Positions 8,826 through 17,321 of a stretch of 64,000 bases of DNA are shown in pieces (within the stretch, counting starts at the first letter, position 1; every line of letters begins with the position of its first letter). Origin of the DNA: Oribacterium asaccharolyticum ACB7 (GTDB lineage Bacteria; Bacillota; Clostridia; Lachnospirales; Lachnospiraceae); contig NZ_JH414505.1 of assembly GCF_000238075.1 (NCBI RefSeq), positions 591,904 to 655,903 of the forward strand. The letters run 5' to 3'. The notes below the pieces were generated by a model. It was not told the origin of the DNA. It was given only the letters and a program-made list of their open reading frames with translations, and did no database searches. Position numbers and translations under genes: made by a program.

Positions 8826-8898
8826 CAAAAAAAGCAAAAGTATTTAGCAAAAAAGCAAAAGTATTTAGCGAAAAGAAGTCGAAAATATTCAGCAAAAT
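8809..8898 (+). repeat. Four-unit degenerate tandem repeat, period 21-22 bp
   Basis: Units start near 8809, 8831, 8853 and 8875; each carries a variant of AAAGTATTTAGCAAAA. The first unit overlaps the stop of the S-component gene and the rest fill the gap before coaX. Units 2 and 3 are nearly identical; 1 and 4 have diverged. Confidence 0.8.
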
Positions 8899-8933
8899 AG
8901 AACTTTCTTCGCAAATTCAGTAAGGGAGAAGCC

Positions 8934-9713
8934 ATGATTTTAGCCATTGACTGCGGAAATACCCACACCAATTTCGGATGCATCCGGGAAAGCGGAGAAA
9001 TTGCACAGATTTTCTGCATGGAAAGTAATCGCAAAAAGACCAGCTACGAGTATGCGGCGGACATCGATGAAATCTGTACTCTTCTTAAGATTTCCGCCCA
9101 CGACTTCCAGGCCATGGTGCTGTCCTCCGTTGTACCGGAGCTCACCGGCTCTTTTCAGGAAGCCGCCGAGATTTTAGGCATTCGTGAGTGCTTCATTGTA
9201 AACCGGGAAAATGTTTCCGCCGTTTCCTTTTCCGCCGCATCCTACGCGGACGTCGGCCCGGACCTGATTGTTTCCGCTGTTGCGGCCAAGAAACGCTATC
9301 CGCTTCCCGCCATCATCATCGATATGGGTACCGCCAGCACCCTGACTGTAGTGAATCGGGAAGGGGTATTTATGGGAGGCGTCATCCTCCCCGGCGTAGG
9401 TATTTCCATGAATGCTTTGGCAAAAGAAACCTCGCTCCTTCCTTCTATTGACGTTGCTCCCGCGAAGAAGCTGATTTCCTTAAATACCGTCGATGCCATG
9501 CGTTCCGGTATTATTTACGGTACGGCAGGCTCCTTGGACGGCCTCATCGACCGCTTCTTAAAGGAACTCGGACAAGAAGCCACCCTTCTTGCAACCGGCG
9601 GGCTTTCCCATCTGATTTGTCCCTACTGCAGACATTCCATTATCGTAGATGAAAATCTGCTACTCACGGGCTTATGGGAGATTTGGACGGACTCCCGAAA
9701 GGCAGGCGCATAG
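8934..9713 (+). CDS. coaX: Type III pantothenate kinase
   Basis: A 259-residue cytoplasmic enzyme that phosphorylates pantothenate, the first committed step of coenzyme A synthesis. Motifs of the ASKHA-fold type III family are present in order: ILAIDCGNTHTNFG (phosphate loop), SSVVPELT, GPDLIVSAVAAKKRYPLPA and the catalytic-site IIDMGTASTLTVV followed by GGVILPGV. AAGGGAG precedes the ATG. It shares an operon with the upstream S component, which fits uptake plus trapping of the vitamin. The stop codon lies in the first unit of a 31-bp tandem repeat, five bases from the stop of the convergent ABC permease gene. Confidence 0.95.
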   Translation: MILAIDCGNTHTNFGCIRESGEIAQIFCMESNRKKTSYEYAADIDEICTLLKISAHDFQAMVLSSVVPELTGSFQEAAEILGIRECFIVNRENVSAVSFSAASYADVGPDLIVSAVAAKKRYPLPAIIIDMGTASTLTVVNREGVFMGGVILPGVGISMNALAKETSLLPSIDVAPAKKLISLNTVDAMRSGIIYGTAGSLDGLIDRFLKELGQEATLLATGGLSHLICPYCRHSIIVDENLLLTGLWEIWTDSRKAGA

Positions 9714-9803
9714 GTCTGTCATAAGAAGAAAGGCGAGCGCATAGGCCTGTCATAAGAAGAACGGCAGGTACATAAGCCGATTGCCAGAAGGATGGCAGGT
9801 GCC
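9701..9803. repeat. Tandem repeat, period 31 bp, between convergent genes
   Basis: Units begin at GGC in 9701, 9732, 9763 and 9794. Units 1 and 2 share CATAGG-CTGTCATAAGAAGAA; units 3 and 4 are decayed copies. The stops of coaX (9711-9713) and of the ABC permease (9719-9721) both lie in unit 1, so units 2-4 encode the last residues of the permease. Confidence 0.75.
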
Positions 9804-12091
9804 ACAAGATCTCCTTCCGTGCCTTTTAAGAATAAGCCGACGGGAGAGAGATAAGGCAGGTACTTTACCCATCCGCTTAGGGCACTAAAATCCATAAAAG
9901 CGCCTCCCGAAAGGCAGAAAAACAGGCCCAGATTCAAGCTGAGTCCGGTCTCCGCTCCCTCTCCGAGCACTCTTACGGAAAGAAAGCGGGAGAAGCCGAA
10001 GAGGAAGAGCGTGTAAGAAAGAAGGGACAGCAACGCATTAAAACTGAAGTCGAGCCGGAGGGCAAAGAAAAAGCAAAGACTGATGCCCAGAAAGACGAGA
10101 AAGAGCCCGATCAGATATCTTCTGCTTGCACCGGCTATACTTTGCAGTCGGGCGCCGACTCTTTTTTCTTCTCCTTCTCCGGCAACGGAAGCCAGGGAGA
10201 ACAGAAAGAAATAGAGCAAAAAGGCATAAACCGCCTCTCTTCGCGGAGAGAAGAGCTCTTCCCGCGTTGCACCGTTTTGTTTTCTCACCGTATATAACGG
10301 ACTCGTTCTTTTATATTGTTTTTGATTTTTCGTAAGCAAGTCTTGTTCATCCGCACGGATTTCCCGCCCCAAAAGAGAGGAGAGATAGTCGTTCGCCCCT
10401 CTTTCAATCTTCTCGCCGGCCACGACAGCCGCTACGATTTCTCTTAGCCCCATTTCCGAAAGGGAGGCGCTACCGCTCTCATAGAGGAGCTTTCCCTTTT
10501 CTTCCTTATCTCCGGTATAGCCTTTCCGAATCGTCAGTACACCTTCCTTATCGCCATAGAGGAGCTTTTCCTCCTTTTCCCTTTCCGGAATGAGCCGGAT
10601 CTCCAGGCTCTTTTCCGCGTCCAGGTCTCTAAGCAGTTCCCGACTCCACTCTCCACCGTCCTCATTCACAAGATAAAACGCTATTTTTTCCTGCGTCTTA
10701 TCCCCGGCATATCTTCCAAGACAGAGGAAAAACAGAAGAAAAAGAAGCACTCCGACCGTTCTACCCAGCAGAATATAGCCTCTCCACAAAGGGAAAGGAA
10801 GGCAGTGCATCAGGAATTGTTTTCCCCGGATTCTGTCTTCTTCAAAACCCCTTCTCTTAGGAAACACCGTTTCCTTTTCGAGTAGGCCTCTCTTCTCCGG
10901 CACTCTTTCCTTTTCTAGCGAACTTCTCTTCTCCGTAAAGCTGTGCATAAAGCGAAGCAGAATTCCCAAAAGGAGGAACAGCCCGAGCGGCAGGACGAAA
11001 GGCATTAAACGCACCGGACTGTATCCGCGCCGCAGGCCTTCCAAAAGGACGGCATTGATGCTGATCGGGGAGAAACGCGCCAGAGAAAAAGGCAGCCTTC
11101 CCGCGCTAAACAGCCTCCCCGTAAAGAGCAGGAGCAAGAAAATCAGACAAACAGAGAAGTTTTTCGCCAGTCGTTCCTCTCTTACAAGACTGAAAAGCCC
11201 CCAAAAGAAGAGATAAAAGCTGAGTAAGGAAAGGTTGTAATACAGGGCAAAAAAGAGAAGCAATTCCGGTGACAAGGCAAAAGCCTTGTAAAGAAAAAGA
11301 AGCGATAACGCGAGAACCGGAAGGGCAAGAAGCAACAGAAGCAGGAATTTTGAGAGGTAAAAGCCCCTTCCTCCCATTTGCCTGAAGCGGGAAACAATGC
11401 CCTTCTTTTCCTCCTCCGGAACGGCGGACACCATAGACAGGCTGATAAAGGATAGAAAAAGGAAAAGCAGGGCGGAGGCAATCCGCATAACCAGCGCAAA
11501 CGCTACATTTGCCCCAACTTCCTCATTCTGAAAAATAAGCTGCCTCTTTAAAACCGAATTAAGCAATCGTTCCGAAGCCCTGTGATAGAGTTCTTCCTCT
11601 TCCGAAGCGGAGAGCTTCTCCCCGTAAGCCGTATGAAAAACAGCAAGACTCATCTCCTGTTCTTTTTCCATGATTTTCATAATGGAGGTGAAAACCGATT
11701 CCAGAATAGCGCTTTCCGTAGCTCTTCTTTCGTTTAAAATCAGCTCCACGGGCTCTCCCTGAAAACGATAAGCCGTATAAAAGAAATCCTTCGGAATGCG
11801 CAGAACGCCGACACTTCCCTTTTCCAATTCTTCCGAAATGTCCTCTCGACTGATTTTATGCACTTCCGAAAAAAGCTCCACCTCTTCCATTTGCCGAATG
11901 AGGGTTTTCGACATCAGGGTTTCATCCTCGTCAATCACCGAGACCGGGAAAGCTTGCAGACCGCCGGAGTTTCCCCGGAAGAAAAAGAGAAAGAGGGGAA
12001 GTAAGAGAAGCGGAAATAGAAGGGAGAAGAGTCCCCCTTTTCGAAAGAACAAACACATATCCTTTTTTAAGGCTGCCAGAAAGCCATTCAT
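9719..12091 (-). CDS. ABC-2 type exporter permease, two permease modules fused
   Basis: A 790-residue membrane protein made of two ABC-2 permease modules in tandem. Module 1 (about residues 1-390) has a first helix LLFPLLLLPLFLFFF, an extracytoplasmic domain beginning FPVSVIDEDETLMSKTLI (the typical ABC-2 pattern) and a cluster of helices. Module 2 (about 420-790) repeats this: first helix VGVLLFLLFFLCLG, IAFYLVNEDGGEWSRELLRDL, then six helices. Most ABC-2 permeases have one module and dimerise; here one chain supplies both. It overlaps the ATPase gene by four bases (ATGA) and must work with it. The cargo is unknown. The C-terminal tail of about 20 residues is encoded by a decayed tandem repeat. 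Confidence 0.88.
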   Translation of the reverse strand: MNGFLAALKKDMCLFFRKGGLFSLLFPLLLLPLFLFFFRGNSGGLQAFPVSVIDEDETLMSKTLIRQMEEVELFSEVHKISREDISEELEKGSVGVLRIPKDFFYTAYRFQGEPVELILNERRATESAILESVFTSIMKIMEKEQEMSLAVFHTAYGEKLSASEEEELYHRASERLLNSVLKRQLIFQNEEVGANVAFALVMRIASALLFLFLSFISLSMVSAVPEEEKKGIVSRFRQMGGRGFYLSKFLLLLLLALPVLALSLLFLYKAFALSPELLLFFALYYNLSLLSFYLFFWGLFSLVREERLAKNFSVCLIFLLLLFTGRLFSAGRLPFSLARFSPISINAVLLEGLRRGYSPVRLMPFVLPLGLFLLLGILLRFMHSFTEKRSSLEKERVPEKRGLLEKETVFPKRRGFEEDRIRGKQFLMHCLPFPLWRGYILLGRTVGVLLFLLFFLCLGRYAGDKTQEKIAFYLVNEDGGEWSRELLRDLDAEKSLEIRLIPEREKEEKLLYGDKEGVLTIRKGYTGDKEEKGKLLYESGSASLSEMGLREIVAAVVAGEKIERGANDYLSSLLGREIRADEQDLLTKNQKQYKRTSPLYTVRKQNGATREELFSPRREAVYAFLLYFFLFSLASVAGEGEEKRVGARLQSIAGASRRYLIGLFLVFLGISLCFFFALRLDFSFNALLSLLSYTLFLFGFSRFLSVRVLGEGAETGLSLNLGLFFCLSGGAFMDFSALSGWVKYLPYLSPVGLFLKGTEGDLVAPAILLAIGLCTCRSSYDRPMRSPFFL

Positions 12092-12720
12092 TCTCTTATC
12101 TTCCCATCCTCTAAATACACGATTCGATCCGCCATTTCCTCCAATTCTCCTCTACCGTGGCTGATGAGAAGCATGGCCGTGCCCTGTGCTTTCATTTTCC
12201 GAAGAAGAGACAAAATCCTCTCATAAGATTCGTTGTCGCACCCTACAGTCGGCTCATCCAGAAGGAGAATAGCCGGTCTTTTCATGAGCGCAGAGGCTAA
12301 GTGCACTCTTCTCTTCATTCCGCCGGACAGGGTGGAGAGGCGCTCTCCGGCTTTCTCTTCCAACCCCAGTTCCCTAAGAAGCCAAGTTGCCCTTGTAAAA
12401 ATCACCTTCTTCGGAAGCCCCTGTATCTTTCCGTAAAAATACAGATTCTCCATGGCCGTAAGACTCTCATAAAGAGAAAGGTCCTGCGGCAGATAGGAAA
12501 GCTCTTTTTGGACCTTCGGCGCAAAGCGAATCTCTCCCTCTCCATAAGGAAGAAGCCCTGCTAGAGCCTTTAAAAGCGTACTCTTTCCGGCTCCGTTTTC
12601 TCCCCTTATGCCCAGGATCTCCCCTTTATGGAAAGAAAGGGAGAGCCCTTTCAAAACCGCTCTCCCCCCTCTTTGGTAGTGAAGTCCCAGATTCCTTATC
12701 TCGCAAATCTGCTCTTCCAT
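12088..12720 (-). CDS. ABC transporter ATP-binding protein
   Basis: A 210-residue ATPase with Walker A GENGAGKSTLL (near residue 40), Q-loop YLPQDLSLYESLTA, signature LSGGMKRRVHLASAL, Walker B ILLLDEPTVGCD and the switch histidine in LLISHGRGE. The GGMKRR signature and sequence order are typical of ABC-2 exporter ATPases (CcmA/DrrA-like). GGAGG precedes the ATG. It overlaps the fused permease gene and follows the zinc-ribbon protein gene by only 19 bases, so the three probably form one transcript, linking this exporter functionally to the zinc-ribbon membrane protein. Confidence 0.94.
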   Translation of the reverse strand: MEEQICEIRNLGLHYQRGGRAVLKGLSLSFHKGEILGIRGENGAGKSTLLKALAGLLPYGEGEIRFAPKVQKELSYLPQDLSLYESLTAMENLYFYGKIQGLPKKVIFTRATWLLRELGLEEKAGERLSTLSGGMKRRVHLASALMKRPAILLLDEPTVGCDNESYERILSLLRKMKAQGTAMLLISHGRGELEEMADRIVYLEDGKIRE

Positions 12721-12739
12721 CTATGATTTTCCTCCATTA

Positions 12740-14719
12740 CTATCCGCCAAAAACTTCCTCCCCAATATTCCGGATTTCAGAAGAAAACTCGCTCATCAAG
12801 TCATAGAGCTCGTCGGTGGAATAATCGGTAATGTCCTCCGTCTTTCCCTTGGGCTTGGATATATCCGCGCCTTCCTTCACGTTAATATGTAGAGTCATCG
12901 AGCGGATATCATTGTAGTCTAAGTCATACAGCCCGCTCATTTTCAACTCACAGTCCGTACTGTTCTTTTTTCCGGCCTTTACGGTAAGGGTTACCTTTCC
13001 GTTATCCCCTTCAATGTCTCTAAACTTATACTCTCCATAAGGAAGAATCTGATACTTCTTTCCCGTCTCGATAGTATAGTCCGTTTTATTTAAATAGAGA
13101 GTGTCCAACATTCCGGTAATCGTTCCATCCAGTGTTTTCCCTTTTTTCTTATACGTATTCCAAAGATAGACCACCGAAGAATAACCGTCCGGAGAAATAT
13201 TAAAGAATTCCGCCACTTCCTCTTTGTCTTTCCCCGATGCCAGCACAAAGTAGGATTCTTCCTCCGTGTCCAGTTCTCCGTTGTCATCGTTGTCAGCGAA
13301 AAGATAGATTTCGTGCAGGGTCTTTCCCTCTACTCCCACTACCCAGGTAAGGTTATTGTCTTCCAGCTCCTCCCCTATGTCTTCCGCATTATCACGGAGC
13401 CTTTCGGCAAGGTCGGAAAGCTGCTCGGCAGTGGATTCATTTCTTCCGTATCCGGAGATTAACTCAAGATACTTCCCGTAAGCGCCCTGTTCAATAAACT
13501 TCTCGAGGTCCTTGTCCTTTTCCATCATATCGGCGAGCTTCTCTACAAATTTCTCAATTTCTTCCGCCTTAGGCTTAAAGGTATACCTTGTCCCCTTATA
13601 TTTTGTATCTTTCAAATCCTCATCCAGATGCTCTATTGTGAAGGTTCCCTTCTCCGTAGTGAGATTCTTCTTGTTCATCGACTTGGAAAGGAGTACCCCG
13701 TACTTCGCTAAAAGCTTCTTTCCGAGTTTCCGATTTTCCTTTGATTTCTTCAAATCCGGAATCTGCACCTCTTCTCCCGTATTATTTTCGAGCAAGGTCT
13801 TTACATCCGCTGTATAAAGCTTCTTATCGATGGACGGGAAGGCAAAAGAAAAGTTTCCATTATCATATTCACCGTAAGCATCCAGTACCGAGTTTCCCGT
13901 CAGTTTGACCAGCAAGCTTGCCTGGAGATTTCCCTTATCCAGATTGGTCTTTGTCTTAAGAACCAGAGAACTGTCTTCCAGATACTCCGCAACCTCTTTA
14001 TTGCCTTTTACTTCTCCGGTCACAGTGAAAGTCAAAGCCCGATTGTCTTCCATGCGAAGCAGTCCAAGGTCCTCCATGGCTTTCAGTTTGCCGTTAAAAT
14101 AATCCGTCTGATAGCCAAGGAACTTTTGTCCCGGAGTTCCGCCTCCCAAAAGCTGCATCGGATTGAAGCCGCCGAATACTTTTCCCAATGCCACAAAACC
14201 GATGATTACAATCAATACAACGGCCGCAACCCCAATCAGAAAATATGGGGGCTGTTTCTTCTTTTCTTCCGGAGTCTCCCGACTCTGCCCGTTATCCCCC
14301 GGCGCTCCGGCAGGCTCTCTATATACCGCCTCTTCCATCATCGGCGCAATCAGTACTTCGGAAACCGGTTCCGGAGCAGGCTCCGCAGCCTGAATCTCCT
14401 CCGGCACTTCTACAGCCGGTTCCGATACCGGCACTTCATTCACTGCCTCCGATACCGGCACTTCGTTTGCTACAGATACCGGCACTTCGGAGGCGGGCTC
14501 TTCCTTTGCCGGCTCCGTTACCGCTTCAGCAGCAGGCTCGGTCACGGGGGCTTCCTCTACTGTATCTGCGTTAGGCTCGGTCACGGGTGCTTCCTCTACT
14601 GTCTCCGCAGCAGGCTCGACACTCTGCACAGGCTCTACCGGCTCCAGCTTTTCTCCACAGTTTGTGCAGAACCGGAATCCTTCACTAACTTCTTTTCCAC
14701 AATTCGGACATTTTGCCAT
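12740..14719 (-). CDS. Zinc-ribbon single-pass membrane protein, paralogue 1
   Basis: A 659-residue protein. It begins with a zinc ribbon (CPNCGKEVSEGFRFCTNCG, four cysteines), then a linker of about 120 residues rich in Ala, Glu, Pro and Val with short repeats such as EEAPVTEP and NEVPVSE, one membrane helix (PYFLIGVAAVVLIVIIGFVALG) and an outer domain of about 470 residues starting GQKFLGYQTDYF. With no signal peptide, the zinc ribbon should face the cytoplasm. Three paralogues follow upstream on the same strand, all with the Q-KFL-YQ-DY-motif, the KTKT-DKG--QAS pattern and a closing KGKT-DI-DY segment. It is directly upstream of the ABC exporter genes. No known enzyme motif is visible in the outer domain; function unknown. 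Confidence 0.85.
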   Translation of the reverse strand: MAKCPNCGKEVSEGFRFCTNCGEKLEPVEPVQSVEPAAETVEEAPVTEPNADTVEEAPVTEPAAEAVTEPAKEEPASEVPVSVANEVPVSEAVNEVPVSEPAVEVPEEIQAAEPAPEPVSEVLIAPMMEEAVYREPAGAPGDNGQSRETPEEKKKQPPYFLIGVAAVVLIVIIGFVALGKVFGGFNPMQLLGGGTPGQKFLGYQTDYFNGKLKAMEDLGLLRMEDNRALTFTVTGEVKGNKEVAEYLEDSSLVLKTKTNLDKGNLQASLLVKLTGNSVLDAYGEYDNGNFSFAFPSIDKKLYTADVKTLLENNTGEEVQIPDLKKSKENRKLGKKLLAKYGVLLSKSMNKKNLTTEKGTFTIEHLDEDLKDTKYKGTRYTFKPKAEEIEKFVEKLADMMEKDKDLEKFIEQGAYGKYLELISGYGRNESTAEQLSDLAERLRDNAEDIGEELEDNNLTWVVGVEGKTLHEIYLFADNDDNGELDTEEESYFVLASGKDKEEVAEFFNISPDGYSSVVYLWNTYKKKGKTLDGTITGMLDTLYLNKTDYTIETGKKYQILPYGEYKFRDIEGDNGKVTLTVKAGKKNSTDCELKMSGLYDLDYNDIRSMTLHINVKEGADISKPKGKTEDITDYSTDELYDLMSEFSSEIRNIGEEVFGG

Positions 14720-14781
14720 GTCTTTTCTCCCTTCAAGCAGGCACGGACATTGCCGGCCTTTTCTCCTGTCTTATAAGCTGT

Positions 14782-14810
14782 AGCATAACATAAAAGGGGA
14801 AAGCCTTCAA
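14782..14810 (-). promoter_or_regulatory. Promoter of zinc-ribbon paralogue 1
   Basis: Minus-strand TTGAAG (14805-14810), 17 bases, TATGCT (14782-14787). The same arrangement with the same -10 occurs ahead of all four paralogues. The -35 lies in the loop region of the terminator hairpin of the upstream gene. Confidence 0.6.
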
Positions 14811-14826
14811 ATGGCTATCCCCTTTT
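14792..14826 (-). terminator. Terminator after zinc-ribbon paralogue 2
   Basis: A 14-bp stem with one mismatch (arms 14792-14805 and 14813-14826, each with AAAAGGGG/CCCCTTTT ends) around a seven-base loop. It lies 60 bases beyond the stop of paralogue 2. The run of T on the plus side would also allow termination in the other direction. Confidence 0.65.
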
Positions 14827-14885
14827 TTCTGTGAAATGCTCTGTGCATTGTCTTCTTCACACTTTTTCGATAGACTTTCCGAGCT

Positions 14886-16610
14886 TTAGTTACCGAATAT
14901 TTCCTCTCCAATATTCGAAAGTTCCTCCGAGAATGCCTCTCCCAGCTCCTTCACCTCATACAAAGTGTAGTCGGAAATGTCTACCGTCTTTCCCTTCGGT
15001 CTGGAAAGATCCGCCCCTTCCTTCGCATTGACCTGGATGCTGAGGGTTTTGATTTCGGGTAAATAATCCTCTTCTAAGCCGCTGATTTTTATTTCATAGT
15101 CTGTACTGTTCTTTTTTCCGTCTTTTACTGTCATCTTACCTCGAAGCCCATCGCCTAAAGCATCGCTAAAATCATACTCACCGTACGGTAAAGCTAACAT
15201 CTTATCCTTCTTCCCTTTTTCCACAGAATATTCAATGTGTCTAAACGGTGATACAGGAAAAATAGGGCTAAGGAGATAAAAATTCCCATCCAGCGTTTTA
15301 CCCTTATCCGTATATACATTTTTAATGAAAAAAGCCTTCGCGTCCTCCCTTAGGCCAAAGCCGAAAAGATCTGCTCTGATTTTTTCATGCCTCCCGCTAA
15401 TGCAGTTAAAGAAGATCCTATCTCCATCTTCCCACTTAAATTCATCGTCATCCTCTATATCTGTTCCTATTTGAATTTTCCGGACTTCCTTCCCCTCCAT
15501 GGTAAGTACCCACATAATATGCTTCTCTTCGAGCTCTTCTGCAAGTTCTTCCGCGTTCTCGCGAAGCCAATCGGCAAAGTCTGCTAAGCGGCTCTCATCT
15601 ATAAATTCATAATAAGCTATGTGCTCTGAAATCATTATACCGAGTCCGCTTTGTATCAGAAATTTTGCGCAGTCCTCATCCTTTTCCAGCTTATCGGCGA
15701 TTTTCTCCAAGATTCCCTCCAGATCTTCCGCGCTTGGCTTAAATCTGTAAATGGTACCCTCAAATTCTTCCTCTTCGAAGCCCTTCCCATAAATCGGCAT
15801 CGTAAATCTTCCCTTTTCTACCGTGAAATTCTCTTCGGTGAAAAATTCGGAAAGCAGACTTCCGTATTTCTTGAATAACTTTTCGGCAAGCTTTCGGTTT
15901 TCCTTCATTTTGTTGAAGTTCGGAAGTTCTATCTCTTCATCCGATGAATGATTCAGGATGGATTGAAGTTCTCCCTGATAAAACTTCTTTTCCAGAGAGG
16001 GAAAAGCCAAGCCGAGTTTTCCGTCCGCATATTCACCATAGGCATCCAGCACATCTTCTCCCATAAGATTAAAGAGCAGGCTCGCCTGATAACTTCCCTT
16101 TTCCGGATTCGTCTTGGTCTTCATCACGATGGAAGAGTCTTCCAGATATTTTGCCACCTCTTTGTTTCCCCTCACCTCTCCGCTTATGGTAAAGGTGATA
16201 TTTTTTTTCGTTAGCGGAAAGATTTCCAAGGCCTCTACGTTCTTTAGCTTTTCATTAAAGTAATCCGCCTGATACTTTAGGAATTTCTGCTTCGGACTTA
16301 AAAAAAGTCCCATGGAAAGAACGGTCTTTCCCAAAAGCAAAACACCGACCAGAACCGCAATGAAAACAGCCGCTACGCCAATGAGAAAATAGGGTTTCCC
16401 TCCCTTTTTCTCCTTCGTTTCTTGTGAAGCAGCGCCACCCGAAGCCACATGCACCGGATTCACACTATTCTGCACCGGGGCTTCGCCTCCCACGGCCTCC
16501 TGCACCGGCGTTCCCTCTCCTACAGGGTGCTCCTCCAGCTTCTCTCCGCAATGCGTGCAAAACAAACAGCCGTCTTGTACCGCATTTCCGCAATTAGGAC
16601 AGTTTCTCAT
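14886..16610 (-). CDS. Zinc-ribbon single-pass membrane protein, paralogue 2
   Basis: A 574-residue member of the local family: zinc ribbon CPNCGNAVQDGCLFCTHCG at residues 4-22, a short linker (about 55 residues) with Gly, Glu, Val and Gln, a basic KEKKGGKPYFLIG junction, one membrane helix and an outer domain starting PKQKFLKYQADYFNEKL. It is almost identical to paralogue 3 (18560-20284) over most of its length, including the flanking promoter, which shows a recent duplication. The two differ mainly in the segment near residues 425-475 (around 15240-15370). ATG at 16610 follows AGGGGGAAAGTAC. It has its own promoter. Function unknown. Confidence 0.85.
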   Translation of the reverse strand: MRNCPNCGNAVQDGCLFCTHCGEKLEEHPVGEGTPVQEAVGGEAPVQNSVNPVHVASGGAASQETKEKKGGKPYFLIGVAAVFIAVLVGVLLLGKTVLSMGLFLSPKQKFLKYQADYFNEKLKNVEALEIFPLTKKNITFTISGEVRGNKEVAKYLEDSSIVMKTKTNPEKGSYQASLLFNLMGEDVLDAYGEYADGKLGLAFPSLEKKFYQGELQSILNHSSDEEIELPNFNKMKENRKLAEKLFKKYGSLLSEFFTEENFTVEKGRFTMPIYGKGFEEEEFEGTIYRFKPSAEDLEGILEKIADKLEKDEDCAKFLIQSGLGIMISEHIAYYEFIDESRLADFADWLRENAEELAEELEEKHIMWVLTMEGKEVRKIQIGTDIEDDDEFKWEDGDRIFFNCISGRHEKIRADLFGFGLREDAKAFFIKNVYTDKGKTLDGNFYLLSPIFPVSPFRHIEYSVEKGKKDKMLALPYGEYDFSDALGDGLRGKMTVKDGKKNSTDYEIKISGLEEDYLPEIKTLSIQVNAKEGADLSRPKGKTVDISDYTLYEVKELGEAFSEELSNIGEEIFGN

Positions 16611-16670
16611 GTACTTTCCCCCTTCAAACAGTAAACGTACCGCGTTATTTTGTTTTTCTCCTATTTTTGT

Positions 16671-16699
16671 AGCATAACATAAAAGGAGAGAGCCTTCAA
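16671..16699 (-). promoter_or_regulatory. Promoter of zinc-ribbon paralogue 2
   Basis: Minus-strand TTGAAG (16694-16699), 17 bases, TATGCT (16671-16676). The -35 is the last conserved piece before the foreign 1.8-kb insertion begins at about 16708. Confidence 0.6.
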
Positions 16700-16704
16700 A
16701 TGGC

Positions 16705-16887
16705 TATCGTTTTGAGCTTGTCAAAGAACGTGCGAAACTGAAAACTTCAGTATCTAGGCTTGTAAACATCCTGTTCCCGGAACTTGAGTCTCTTGTTCCG
16801 ACTCTGCACATGAACTCGGTATACCGTCTTCTTCAGGAACTGCCGGGAGCATATTTTATCGCCTCTTCTATTTTTGTCTTACTTTAA
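16705..16887 (+). pseudogene. IS110-family transposase fragment
   Basis: The plus strand encodes an uninterrupted stretch YRFELVKERAKLKTSVSRLV, then NILFPELESLVPTLHMNS and VYRLLQELPGAYFIASS, before running to a stop at 16885-16887. The KERAKLK-S-SRL--ILFPE pattern and the following LL-E-PGA are typical of the region after the DEDD domain of IS110 transposases. There is no start codon, no DEDD domain and no C-terminal Ser domain, so this is a scrap of about 55 codons out of some 400. It marks the left edge of the insertion between paralogues 2 and 3. Confidence 0.7.
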
Positions 16888-17149
16888 AGAAAATCTCTTC
16901 AATAATAACACTCAGCGCCATACAAATACCACATATTGCCCCCATATGAGTTCCTATTGATTTACCAAAATACTCTGATCCGGACTTTGTAAGTTCATAG
17001 ATAGGTATTCCAAGTATTTTGACGGTTAGTACATTTATATTTGTACTATATGCATTAGTAAAACCAAAATAGATTTTGACGCTCATAAGCAGCATCGCAA
17101 TAACAAATCCAACAGCCAAAGCAATTAGAATTCTATTTTTCATCTTCAT
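16868..17149 (-). CDS. Small membrane protein, unknown function
   Basis: A 93-residue protein with two hydrophobic helices: ILIALAVGFVIAMLLMSV after a basic MKMKNR start, and MGAICGICMALSVIIEEIFF near the C-terminus, followed by the basic tail KVRQK. The region between contains FTNAYSTNINVLTVKILGIPIYELTKSG, probably outside. No family was recognised. Its last codons overlap the IS110 scrap on the other strand. It lies in the inserted segment and its surroundings are more AT-rich than the flanking paralogues, which fits acquired DNA. No strong ribosome site precedes the ATG. Confidence 0.5.
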   Translation of the reverse strand: MKMKNRILIALAVGFVIAMLLMSVKIYFGFTNAYSTNINVLTVKILGIPIYELTKSGSEYFGKSIGTHMGAICGICMALSVIIEEIFFKVRQK

Positions 17150-17321
17150 ATTTTACCCCACTTCGTTTACTTGTACTATCAAAAAAGTATTGTATCTCTC
17201 AGAATATATTTTTCTCAAGCCATTAAATTACTGTACTTTCAATAGTTTTACAGCCAAAACACTTTGTTACCACTTAATCTAAGCTTCTAATTTACCTATC
17301 CCGACAGACAGGGATTTACCT

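Noticed and set aside
8822..9034. A minus-strand frame over the 21-22 bp repeat
   Set aside because: Its end is made of repeated FCFFAKY units read from the tandem repeat; it has no ribosome site and overlaps coaX.
14126..14776. A 216-codon plus-strand frame opposite zinc-ribbon paralogue 1
   Set aside because: It is rich in Arg, Tyr and His as expected from the complement of the Ala/Glu/Pro linker, has no ribosome site and overlaps a real gene.
16705..16887. An active IS110 element
   Set aside because: Only about 55 codons of the transposase remain, with no DEDD or C-terminal domain.
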